Source: Opitutales bacterium
GTDB taxonomy: Bacteria; Verrucomicrobiota; Verrucomicrobiia; Opitutales; UBA2987
DNA: 62,852 nucleotides
Direction: 5' to 3'
Assembly: GCA_021772515.1 (NCBI GenBank)
Contig: JAJFLU010000038.1
Location: forward strand, 1 to 62,852
The position numbers and the translations under genes were made by a program. Under the pieces are notes generated by a model. It had not been told where the DNA came from, did no database searches, and saw only the letters and a program-made list of their open reading frames with translations. Shown piece after piece: positions 53,533-61,887 of the stretch (positions are counted from its first letter, which is position 1; each line of letters starts with the position of its first letter).

Positions 53533-54684
53533 TTAAACCTCCAAATCGGGTATGTCCACCCATTGGCGTTTAGCCCAGCTTTCCAACCCTTTTTCAGCCA
53601 ACTGCACTCCCTTTGCGCCCTCCAGAAGATTCCACGGAAAGGGTTCATCTAAAACGACATGGCGGAGGAACGTTTCCCATTGAACTTTGAAGGCGTTATC
53701 GTATTCTTCCTGATCAGGAACTAGCGCCCATCCGTCAAAAAAGTTGATCGGCTGATCAATGTCGGGGCTCCAAACCGGTTTTGGAGTATTGCCGTAATGC
53801 TGAACACGGCATTTCCTTAACCCGGCAACTGCCGAGCCGTTAGTTCCGTCGACATGGAGCGTCAATAAATCATCGCGGCGAACGCGGGTCACCCATGATG
53901 AATTGAAGTGGGCGACAATTCCGCCTTCCAGTTCGAAGGTGGCGTAGGCGGCATCGTCAGCCGTGCAAACATAGGGGTCTCCATTTTCATCAATGCGTTC
54001 TGGAATATGGGTGGCACCCATGCATGAAACGGCTTTTACCGAGCCGAATATCTGGTCGAGCACATACCGCCAATGGCAAAGCATATCGACGATTATGCCG
54101 CCATCGTCCTCTTTGCGATAGTTCCAGGAGGGCCGTTGGGCGGGGATGGTATGCCCTTCAAAAACCCAGTATCCGAACTCGCCCCTTACCGACAAAATTT
54201 TTCCAAAAAAACCGGTCTCTATCAAACGCTTTAATTTTCTCAGGCCCGGCAGCCAAAGTTTGTCCTGAACGACACCGTTTTTCACCCCGGCATCCCGGCA
54301 GAGACGATAAAGTTCGAGAGCCGTTTCGGTATCGATGGCGATTGGTTTTTCGCAGTAAACATGCTTTTCCGCTTTCACAGCCTTGCGAACCGCCTCTGCG
54401 CGGCGTCCCGTAGTTTGGGCATCGAAATAAATGCTATTATGGGGATCGGCGAGGGCGACATCGACATCGGTGGTCCATTTTTGGATTCCAGATTGGGCGC
54501 AAAGCATTTCCAGCTTGTCAGGATTGCGACCCACCAGGATGGGATCGGGAATGATGGTTACATTGGCACCAACTGCCACACCACCCTGTTTAATTATTTC
54601 AACAATCGACCGCATCAGATGCTGGTTTGTGCCCATGCGTCCGGTTACGCCATTCATTACAATACCAATAGTATGTTTTTTCAT
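53533..54684 (-). CDS. Cytoplasmic Gfo/Idh/MocA oxidoreductase
   Basis: A 383-residue oxidoreductase without signal peptide. The cofactor loop is the unusual GIVMNGVTGRMGTNQHL, the EKP motif is HVYCEKPIA and the catalytic region IIVDMLCHWRYVLD has His in the expected place. It starts 12 bp after the TIM-barrel isomerase gene and is probably translated with it. Such pairs convert sugars through 3-keto intermediates or oxidise inositol-like compounds. The function is inference from the pair. Confidence 0.85.
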   Translation of the reverse strand: MKKHTIGIVMNGVTGRMGTNQHLMRSIVEIIKQGGVAVGANVTIIPDPILVGRNPDKLEMLCAQSGIQKWTTDVDVALADPHNSIYFDAQTTGRRAEAVRKAVKAEKHVYCEKPIAIDTETALELYRLCRDAGVKNGVVQDKLWLPGLRKLKRLIETGFFGKILSVRGEFGYWVFEGHTIPAQRPSWNYRKEDDGGIIVDMLCHWRYVLDQIFGSVKAVSCMGATHIPERIDENGDPYVCTADDAAYATFELEGGIVAHFNSSWVTRVRRDDLLTLHVDGTNGSAVAGLRKCRVQHYGNTPKPVWSPDIDQPINFFDGWALVPDQEEYDNAFKVQWETFLRHVVLDEPFPWNLLEGAKGVQLAEKGLESWAKRQWVDIPDLEV

Positions 54685-54696
54685 AAACTTTTACAG

Positions 54697-55530
54697 TTAG
54701 ACGTGCTTAAGATAAGCTTTCACAATTTGATTCAAGAATTCGGATTGATCCATTTGCCAATAATATTTCGAGAAAATTTCCACTTCAATAAAACCGCTGA
54801 ATCCCGCTTCTTCGACCCAGGTTCGGATTTCGCGGAGATTGATGCACCCTTCGCCCATGAGGCCCCGGTCAAGAAGAAGATCCTTGGTCGGGGTTTTCCA
54901 ATCACATACATGGAAAGCCGCGAGATTGCCATTTTCTCCACAGCGCTTAATTTCCTTTTGCAGATCCGGATCCCACCATAGGTGGTAAACATCGACGGCC
55001 ACGCCCACCCAAGGAGAGTTAAAACTTTCCGCCAGATCGTTGGCTTGTTTCAGTGTATTTATGGCGGACCGGTCATCCGCATACATGGGGTGAAGGGATT
55101 CAATGGCGAGGCTTACACCGCACGCTTCGGCATGAGGCAATATCGCCTCCATACCAGCGCGGATTTGCTCACGAGAAGCAGTCAGGGGTTGACCGGGAGC
55201 CGCCCCGCAAACCAATACAAGAAGAGGCGCTCCGATACCACTAGCTTCATCCAACGCACGCCGATTGTCATCGATGGCTTTTTGACGATCCTCGCTACTA
55301 CGGTGAGGAAAAAAACCACCCCTGCAATAGGAGACCACTTCCAATCCACTATCATCAAGCATGTTTTTTGCCTCAGTTGGGTCGATTCCCTTCAAGGCAT
55401 CTCTCCATACCGTTATTGCGGGAATTCCAATACTTGAATAATTTTCTACGGCTTGCCGCAACGTCCAGGGCTTTGTCGTGATACTGTGCACACAACAGCG
55501 AGAAAGGTCGTTTAACGGTTGCGCTTTCAT
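54697..55530 (-). CDS. Xylose-isomerase-like TIM-barrel sugar isomerase/epimerase
   Basis: A 277-residue AP_endonuc_2/IolE-like barrel. Metal ligands can be placed at E144 (LAIESLHP), D180 (AVDVYHLWWD), H207 (AAFHVCDW) and E249 or E251 (FIEVEIF). It lacks a signal peptide. It lies between the GH88 gene (32 bp upstream) and the Gfo/Idh gene (12 bp downstream). It may be a 3-keto-sugar epimerase/hydratase or an isomerase for the uronyl hydrolase product. Confidence 0.83.
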   Translation of the reverse strand: MKAQPLNDLSRCCVHSITTKPWTLRQAVENYSSIGIPAITVWRDALKGIDPTEAKNMLDDSGLEVVSYCRGGFFPHRSSEDRQKAIDDNRRALDEASGIGAPLLVLVCGAAPGQPLTASREQIRAGMEAILPHAEACGVSLAIESLHPMYADDRSAINTLKQANDLAESFNSPWVGVAVDVYHLWWDPDLQKEIKRCGENGNLAAFHVCDWKTPTKDLLLDRGLMGEGCINLREIRTWVEEAGFSGFIEVEIFSKYYWQMDQSEFLNQIVKAYLKHV

Positions 55531-55562
55531 ATTTGTCTATCGATAAAGCGGTATTGATCGGT

Positions 55563-56942
55563 CTAATCTAATCCACCAAAAAAAGTATAATAGGATTCCC
55601 CTGAATTCGTTCGTTGAAGATAGAGAGCCAGTTCGCGGGCATGGTAATCGCCCCACATGCTGGATTCTCCACAGGGTATTTTTTGGCCTTCAGGTATATG
55701 ATCCCAGCCGTTGGGGCGGTGATAAATCGAATGGAGAATCAAGCCCTGATGTTCGTTGTCCGCAATTAAATAAGGTTCCGAAAATAAATACTTGGCAACG
55801 GTTAGGCCTGCCTGCCAATAGCGGGTTCCCTCATCCGTTTTTCCTTTGCTACTTAAATATCGACCAAGTCTTAAAAGCCCTTGGGCTCCTATGGCAGCCG
55901 CCGAGCTGTCAACGGGCTCCCAGAGATTAAACGGCTCAGAGGGCACATTGAGATAATCCCCCAAACGATGCAGATTCGGAGCGCCGCTATCCCAATAGGG
56001 GATTCCGTCCACCGGGTTGTTTTCGATATAAAAATCACAGGTCGCTCGGGCCGCCTTTAGCATGAGCGCCTCGATTTCGGTTCGCCCCCCGTGGTCATCC
56101 AATTCCTCATCATCGAGAATGGCCAGGAATTCAAGCTCTTCGGCGTATCCGAGCATGGCCCAGGCCAAACCACGGGTCCAGGTGGTAAATCCGCTGTAGC
56201 CTTGCTGAGAATTGGGGCAGCGATAATTTCCACCCGTTCGGTTGAAGACACTTTCATGTGCTGTGCGGCCCCAAACATCATAGCTGTCTCGACCCTCACC
56301 GTAGTAAATTGAATACTCGGCGGTAGCCTTTGCATGTTGTAAAGAGCGATCCAATAAGTTAATTTTCCTATCGTTTTCTCCCATTAAAACATGGCCAAGT
56401 CGGTGACTTAACAGGAGTGATCGGCAGGATCTGATGGTATCGACAAAGAGCGAATGGGGGCCGTTGAAAGAATGGATAAATCCACCGTCAGGAATCGTCG
56501 TCCAGCGAGAGGCCTGAACTGCTCCAGAGATTTTCAAAGCAAGTTCATAAAAATCTTTTTCACCTTCGCTGGCAGGGGTTCTTCCCTCCTTTTGCAAACG
56601 CAATAAGTTTCCATAGGTGCTCACGTTATTAAAACCGTGATCGTGCACGCCGGTGTGGCTGACATGAGGGGCCATCTTCTCCACGGTTTGCTTTTTGCCA
56701 AGTTCCAGAAATTCCTCATCGCCGGTGGCATCGAATTGCAAAATACTGGCTCCGACCTGAAACCCCTGTGTCCATTCCGTCCATCCCCGGGTGGTGTATT
56801 TTCCCTCGATCGTGAAAACGGGTGAGCCTGATGAATCGTCGTAATTCCTTTCGATAAGCCTAATTTTTTCAGATGAAAGAGACCAAAGTTTTTCTAAACT
56901 TTCGGCAAGATCCTCGGTTTTTAGATTATATTCGATATTCAT
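55563..56942 (-). CDS. GH88-like unsaturated glucuronyl hydrolase, cytoplasmic
   Basis: A 459-residue (alpha/alpha)6-barrel protein. D101 in VHDHGF matches the known HDxGF catalytic Asp of the family, D168 in LFVDTIRSC is a candidate for the second Asp, and SQQGYSGFTTWTRGLAWAMLGY is a GH88/GH105 signature. It would hydrate the unsaturated uronic acid at the non-reducing end of oligosaccharides released by a lyase, giving a 5-keto uronate. No signal peptide is seen. The regulator gene lies 23 bp upstream in the same operon. Confidence 0.87.
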   Translation of the reverse strand: MNIEYNLKTEDLAESLEKLWSLSSEKIRLIERNYDDSSGSPVFTIEGKYTTRGWTEWTQGFQVGASILQFDATGDEEFLELGKKQTVEKMAPHVSHTGVHDHGFNNVSTYGNLLRLQKEGRTPASEGEKDFYELALKISGAVQASRWTTIPDGGFIHSFNGPHSLFVDTIRSCRSLLLSHRLGHVLMGENDRKINLLDRSLQHAKATAEYSIYYGEGRDSYDVWGRTAHESVFNRTGGNYRCPNSQQGYSGFTTWTRGLAWAMLGYAEELEFLAILDDEELDDHGGRTEIEALMLKAARATCDFYIENNPVDGIPYWDSGAPNLHRLGDYLNVPSEPFNLWEPVDSSAAAIGAQGLLRLGRYLSSKGKTDEGTRYWQAGLTVAKYLFSEPYLIADNEHQGLILHSIYHRPNGWDHIPEGQKIPCGESSMWGDYHARELALYLQRTNSGESYYTFFGGLD

Positions 56943-56965
56943 TGCGGTCTATTTTCCCCAAATTG

Positions 56966-57484
56966 CTAAAAACGGTTCTGTTTCCTCAGGTGAATGATGA
57001 GGATTTTTGTATCTTCCAGGGCTTCGTAGGTGTGCTCCTGAATTGCGTCAAACTGGACGCTTTGGCCGGTTTCGAGAATTACCGACTCGTGGGGAAGCTT
57101 TACTTGTATTTTTCCTTCCAGAACCCAGCAGAATTCGTAATCATCCCTGTGAATCTCAGGCTTTGACAATTTAGTCCCTTTGGGAGCCTGGCCCATGAAA
57201 CATCGGAGATTGGCATATTCGATTTTTTCAAAATGGTACCCACCCGACTGATAGGATTCGGCCTGTTTCCGGTGAGAAAGGCGGGATTCGGCCAGGGAAA
57301 TCAAATCTGTGGCGCTCATTCCGAAAACCCGCGCCAGCTTATAAATCGTTTCCAACTCCGCCTTGGTCTGATTTCTCTCCAGCTTTGAAATGACCGGCAC
57401 GGAAACTCCCGATTGCCGAGAAACATCGTCAATCGTGTAACCTTCGCCTTTGCGAATTTCCCTCAAAATAGAAAAATCATACAT
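56966..57484 (-). CDS. XRE-family HTH regulator with C-terminal cupin sensor
   Basis: A 172-residue regulator. Residues about 5-62 form a Cro/CI helix-turn-helix (TIDDVSRQSGVSVPVISKLE, TIYKLARVFGMSATDLI). Residues about 95-170 form a cupin (KPEIHRDDYEFCWVLEGKIQV, ILETGQSVQFDAIQEHTYEAL) that could bind a sugar acid. It starts the GH88-isomerase-Gfo/Idh-SDR operon and is probably autoregulated through the inverted repeat at 57526-57559. Confidence 0.9.
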   Translation of the reverse strand: MYDFSILREIRKGEGYTIDDVSRQSGVSVPVISKLERNQTKAELETIYKLARVFGMSATDLISLAESRLSHRKQAESYQSGGYHFEKIEYANLRCFMGQAPKGTKLSKPEIHRDDYEFCWVLEGKIQVKLPHESVILETGQSVQFDAIQEHTYEALEDTKILIIHLRKQNRF

Positions 57485-57525
57485 GATAATCGATATCTAG
57501 TGATTTCTAAATTGTCTTCATTTTG

Positions 57526-57559
57526 TGAATATTTTTTTCTTTGGCAATAATAATATTCA
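57526..57559. promoter_or_regulatory. Inverted repeat TGAATATT-N18-AATATTCA upstream of XRE-cupin gene
   Basis: Perfect 8-bp arms 18 bp apart, 42 bp before the regulator start codon, in an AT-rich 236-bp gap after uxaC. Placement and symmetry suit an operator of the regulator, but no second copy was found. Confidence 0.4.
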
Positions 57560-57720
57560 TTATTTTTAGCTTAAAAGAAATATTTACCGATTAAAAAACT
57601 CTCCACCTCGTTTTGAACCGCAAAGAGCTGTGGATGCACCTTTGCAGAAATTGAAAGGGGCGGGTTAAAAGTGGCCCACTTTTAACTCATCTGAATAGAT
57701 AAATTTTCCAAGAAACGTAA

Positions 57721-59148
57721 TTACGCCTGTTCTTTTTCGACGCTACCTGTCTTGAAATCGAAATAATTCACTGCATTGTTCCAGCAGATGTCTTCGATCA
57801 GGCCACCGAGCAGATCCCTATCGTTTGGCAACTCACCCCGCTCTACGTCTTGGCCAATGAGATTGCATAGCACTCGCCGAAAATACTCGTGGCGGGGATA
57901 CGACATAAAACTGCGTGAATCGGTCAGCATGCCCACAAAATGACTGAGGAGACCAAGATTACTCAACGCATTTATCTGCCACTCAATGCCTTCTTTTTGG
58001 TCGAGAAACCACCACCCGCTGCCCAACTGCATCTTCCCGGGAACACCTCTTCCCTGAAAATTGCCGAGCATGCTGGCTATGGTATAGTTATCATTGGGGT
58101 TATTGTTGTAAACGATCGTCTTAGGTAGCTTGCCCGTGCTTTCCAGACGATCCAGAAAACGACTCAGTGGCTGCACTTGGGAAAAATCGCCAATAGAATC
58201 AAACCCGGTGTCGGCTCCCAATTGCTGATACATACGGGTATTATTGTTTCGCATCGCGCCTAAATGGAGTTGCTGAACCCAGCCTTTCTCCGCGTCCAGA
58301 ATGCCAAAGAATGTCATCATAAAAGCGGCAAAGCGATCCTGCTCCTGCGGTTTGGCCGCCTGCCCGTTGCGCACCGTATCGTAGATCGAAACCGCCTGCT
58401 CCCTGGAACACGGCTCCCCACAGCACTGCTCCATCCCATGATCACTTAGTCGGCAGCCCATTCGATGAAAAAAATCATGCCGCTGCGCCAACGCTTCTAT
58501 AAAGCCTTCAAAATGCGTGCAGTTTACTCCACTCGCTTTCTCCAATGCCGTCACCCATTCGTTGAAACATTCGGGGTTATCGACGGTTAGCGCTTTATCG
58601 GGCCGAAAGGCGGGGTAAACTCGGGTCGGCAAACGGTTTTCCGCGATGCGCTTATGGTGCTCCAAGGTGTCAGTTGGGTCATCCGTGGTGCATATCACAC
58701 TGACGCGGAACTTTTTTAGTATGCCGTGCACGGAAAATTCGGGTCGATTCAGCTTTTCATTGGCCTCTTTCCAAATTTCGTCCGCCGTGCTTTCGTTGAG
58801 GAGTAAATCGATACCGAAATAGCGTTTTAGTTCGAGGTGACTCCAGTGGTAAAGCGGATTTCTCAAGGTCTTTGGCACCGTGCGCGCCCAGGCAAGAAAT
58901 TTCTCGTAAGGATCCGCCTCGCCGGTGCAGTAACGCTCGTCCACCCCATTGGCACGCATGGCACGCCATTTGTAGTGATCCCCTTCCAGCCAGATTTCAG
59001 TCAAATTTTCGAACTGCCGGTCACTTGCAATATCTTCAGGAGGCAGATGACAGTGGTAATCAAAAATCGGCTGGTTCTTCGCATGTTCATGATACAGCTC
59101 GCAAGCGGTGTCTGAGTGAAGGAGAAAATTTTCGGTGATAAATGTCAC
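57721..59148 (-). CDS. uxaC: Glucuronate/galacturonate isomerase
   Basis: A 475-residue UxaC. The N-terminal DYHCHLPPEDIA gives the metal His pair (H32, H34), VICTTDDPTDTLEHH and MLTDSRSFMSYPRHEYFRR are strongly conserved family segments. It interconverts D-glucuronate with D-fructuronate (or galacturonate with tagaturonate) as the first cytoplasmic step of uronate use. It starts 4 bp after the SDR gene stop and belongs to the same transcript. Length is normal for the family. Confidence 0.96.
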   Translation of the reverse strand: MTFITENFLLHSDTACELYHEHAKNQPIFDYHCHLPPEDIASDRQFENLTEIWLEGDHYKWRAMRANGVDERYCTGEADPYEKFLAWARTVPKTLRNPLYHWSHLELKRYFGIDLLLNESTADEIWKEANEKLNRPEFSVHGILKKFRVSVICTTDDPTDTLEHHKRIAENRLPTRVYPAFRPDKALTVDNPECFNEWVTALEKASGVNCTHFEGFIEALAQRHDFFHRMGCRLSDHGMEQCCGEPCSREQAVSIYDTVRNGQAAKPQEQDRFAAFMMTFFGILDAEKGWVQQLHLGAMRNNNTRMYQQLGADTGFDSIGDFSQVQPLSRFLDRLESTGKLPKTIVYNNNPNDNYTIASMLGNFQGRGVPGKMQLGSGWWFLDQKEGIEWQINALSNLGLLSHFVGMLTDSRSFMSYPRHEYFRRVLCNLIGQDVERGELPNDRDLLGGLIEDICWNNAVNYFDFKTGSVEKEQA

Positions 59149-59152
59149 AAGC

Positions 59153-59932
59153 CTATATTGTCATCGAGGAAAAACCTCCATCGACAGTTACCTCTGTGCC
59201 GCTGATAAATGATCCCGCCTGTGAGGCCAGGAGCAAGCAAACTCCGATCAATTCTCTCGCTTCACCAAAACGCCGGGCCGGAGTATGCCGCATGATATCC
59301 TCGACACGCTCGGGCGACAAAATTTTGCGGTTTTGCTCGGCTGGAAAAAAGCCCGGCACAATCGTGTTAACACGCACTCCGGCTTCCGCCCATTCACGGG
59401 CCAGATTTTTAGAAAGGTTATGCACTGCCGCCTTTGTCGCCGAATAAGTAAAGACCCGCGAAAGCGGAATCGAACCGGATAAGGAACCGACATTGATGAT
59501 GCTCCCGCCTTTCCCCCGCTCCACCATATACCGACCAAATACCTGACAGGCGAGAAAGACCATTTTCATGTTCACATCGAACAGCCGCTGATACTCCTCC
59601 TCGGTAATCTCAAAAAAAGGAGTCGCGGAATTGGTCCCCGCGCCATTGATGAGGATATCGACTTTACCTGATTTTTCCAAAACCGTATCGAGAAGCTGCC
59701 CCATCCCCGACTTGCTGCTCAGATCACCTTCCAAAAAATAACCCCGCCCGCCTGCTTCCTCGATTTTAGCCAGCCGAGCGGACGCCTTTTCCCGGTCGCG
59801 CCCTACCAGTACGACCTCCGCCCCGGCTCCGGCCAGACCCTCGGCCATGGCACCACAGAGCACACCGGTGCCACCAATAACCACTGCGGTTTGGCCTTCC
59901 AATCCAAAAAGGGATTTCAAGTATTTATCCAT
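59153..59932 (-). CDS. SDR, D-mannonate oxidoreductase (fructuronate reductase)-like
   Basis: A 259-residue [22 protein letters not shown] cofactor loop, INGAGTN, NVGSLSG, YSATKAA, and an end [12 protein letters not shown]. The loop GGTGVLCG and the place between uxaC and the aldolase gene fit the SDR-type D-mannonate oxidoreductases (UxuB substitutes) that reduce fructuronate. A KduD-like role on 5-keto uronates is the alternative. Its start overlaps the KDPG aldolase stop by 8 bp. Confidence 0.85.
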   Translation of the reverse strand: MDKYLKSLFGLEGQTAVVIGGTGVLCGAMAEGLAGAGAEVVLVGRDREKASARLAKIEEAGGRGYFLEGDLSSKSGMGQLLDTVLEKSGKVDILINGAGTNSATPFFEITEEEYQRLFDVNMKMVFLACQVFGRYMVERGKGGSIINVGSLSGSIPLSRVFTYSATKAAVHNLSKNLAREWAEAGVRVNTIVPGFFPAEQNRKILSPERVEDIMRHTPARRFGEARELIGVCLLLASQAGSFISGTEVTVDGGFSSMTI

Positions 59933-60581
59933 GTCTGTCCGATTGGCTAATTCGGTCGGTGGCCGTTTGGGCCAGGGTGGTGATTTCCTTCCATGATTTT
60001 TCGCGGATCAGGTTTTGCGGAGCGATCCAGGAACCCCCAACGGCAATAACGGATTTAAAGTTCAGGTAGGTGGTGAAATTATTAACATTAATTCCTCCGG
60101 TTGGAATATAGCTCAAACCCGTGTGCGCATAGGGAGAGGAAATGTTTTTTAGGTGATTGAGTCCCCCTGCGCTCTCGGCGGGGAAGTATTTCAAAATCCG
60201 GCAGCCTGCTGTAATGGCCAGGCCGATGTCAGATGGGGTCATCACGCCGGGCGCAAATGGCAATCCCAATTCGAGTGCTTTTCCTATGATCTTCGGGTCG
60301 CAATGGGGAGCTACCGCGAACGAGGCTCCGGCCGCTTTGCTTTCCTCCACTTGCCTCTCCGTAAGGATTGTTCCCACACCGGCGAGCATATCGGGTAATT
60401 CTGTTTTTATTGCTCGAAGCGCATCCAGTCCAACGGGTGTTCGTAAAGTCAACTCGATGGCCGATATTCCTCCTCTTAATAATGCGTTAGCCAAGGGAAC
60501 GGCAGCGGAAACTTCATCGATTACTACTACCGCTACGACTCCCGAGGCCTTAATTTGTCGAACTAATGATTCCGAGAACAT
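59925..60581 (-). CDS. eda: 2-keto-3-deoxy-6-phosphogluconate aldolase
   Basis: A 218-residue class I aldolase. The catalytic Glu E43 (AIELTLRTP) and the Schiff-base Lys K131 (ILKYFPAE) are at the family positions, with GVGTILT and PTGGIN phosphate-binding loops. It splits KDPG into pyruvate and glyceraldehyde-3-phosphate. The kinase gene upstream (28-bp gap) makes its substrate. Confidence 0.94.
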   Translation of the reverse strand: MFSESLVRQIKASGVVAVVVIDEVSAAVPLANALLRGGISAIELTLRTPVGLDALRAIKTELPDMLAGVGTILTERQVEESKAAGASFAVAPHCDPKIIGKALELGLPFAPGVMTPSDIGLAITAGCRILKYFPAESAGGLNHLKNISSPYAHTGLSYIPTGGINVNNFTTYLNFKSVIAVGGSWIAPQNLIREKSWKEITTLAQTATDRISQSDRHG

Positions 60582-60609
60582 ACAATTATAATTCCTCTAG
60601 ACTCTATGT

Positions 60610-61707
60610 TTAACGCACCACTCGGGCACCGGCGCCGGATTTTACTTTTTCCACTTCTTTTAAGGTGGCCATTGAGGTGTCGCCGGGAGTTGTCATGGCA
60701 AGCGCACCGTGGGCAGCCCCATAGTCAACCGCCTCCTGCGCATCATTTGTCGTTTGTAATCCATATATAAAACCGCTCGCAAAACTGTCTCCACCGCCCA
60801 CGCGATCCATTATTTCCAGATCGGAATAGAGTTTGCTTTGATAGAATTCACCCTGCATCCAGGCGATGGCTCCCCAGTCATTGACGGTGGCCGTTTTTAC
60901 CCCGCGTAACGTCGTGGCAGTGGCTTTGAAATTGGGGAATTCCTGCACCGCGGTTAGAATCATCTGTTGAAAGCCTTCGATCGGTAATTTCGTAAGGTTT
61001 TCGTCCACTCCTTCTACTTCAAATCCGAGACAGGCGGTAAAATCTTCTTCGTTTCCGATCATGACATCGACATATCTAGCGATCTCATGGTTAACTTCCT
61101 GACATTTGGTCTGACCTCCGATGGACTCCCACAATGACGGCCGATAATTGAGATCATAGGAAACGATTGTGTCGTATTTTTGAGCGGACTGAACGGCTTC
61201 CAATACCACTTCGGCTGAGGTCTCGCTGAGGGCCGCAAAAATACCGCCGGTGTGCAACCATCGGGCTCCGTGGTTTCCGAAAATATCATCCCAATCGATA
61301 TCGCCCGGCTTCAATTGACTGGCTGCGGTGTTTCCACGGTCGGGAACACCAACGGCTCCCCGAATCCCAAACCCGCGCTCGGTGAAGTTGAGCCCGTTGC
61401 GCACGGTTCGGCCAATCCCGTCGTAGGGAAGCCATTGAATAAAACGGGTATCCACCCCACCTTGCAGGATAAAATCTTCCACCAAACGGCCAATTTCATT
61501 ATCCGCGAAAGCCGTTACTACCGCAGTCCTTAAACCGAAGCAGCGGCGCAGCCCACGAGTCACGTTATACTCGCCTCCACCCTCCCATGCGGTGAATTGA
61601 CGGGCCGTGCGCACCCGCCCCTCCCCCGGATCGAGGCGCAGCATGACTTCACCCAAAGAAATACAATCGAATTGGCAGGATTCAGCGGATTTAATGCTAA
61701 GGCTCAT
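60610..61707 (-). CDS. kdgK: 2-keto-3-deoxygluconate kinase (PfkB family)
   Basis: A 365-residue ribokinase-family sugar kinase. GEVMLRLDPGEGRVR at the N-terminus is typical of KdgK, and the C-terminal signature DRVGGGDSFASGFIYGL carries the anion hole and the catalytic Asp. It phosphorylates KDG to KDPG. It lies between the hydroxyacid dehydrogenase and the KDPG aldolase genes on the same strand. The family is firm, and KDG specificity is supported by the neighbours. Confidence 0.92.
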   Translation of the reverse strand: MSLSIKSAESCQFDCISLGEVMLRLDPGEGRVRTARQFTAWEGGGEYNVTRGLRRCFGLRTAVVTAFADNEIGRLVEDFILQGGVDTRFIQWLPYDGIGRTVRNGLNFTERGFGIRGAVGVPDRGNTAASQLKPGDIDWDDIFGNHGARWLHTGGIFAALSETSAEVVLEAVQSAQKYDTIVSYDLNYRPSLWESIGGQTKCQEVNHEIARYVDVMIGNEEDFTACLGFEVEGVDENLTKLPIEGFQQMILTAVQEFPNFKATATTLRGVKTATVNDWGAIAWMQGEFYQSKLYSDLEIMDRVGGGDSFASGFIYGLQTTNDAQEAVDYGAAHGALAMTTPGDTSMATLKEVEKVKSGAGARVVR

Positions 61708-61887
61708 GGTAAATTTTGATGCTGGATGCTGGTTGCGAGATGTTGATTTGAAATTTCCAATTTCGGCATCTTGTCTATGTGATTCATGGGAATCGTAAAT
61801 GGCAAGAGGATTTAATTGTGAAGAACTGTCAAACGGCAGTGATCAGAAAAAAATTTACCTCCCTGAAACCGGATACCTCGTTCACCA

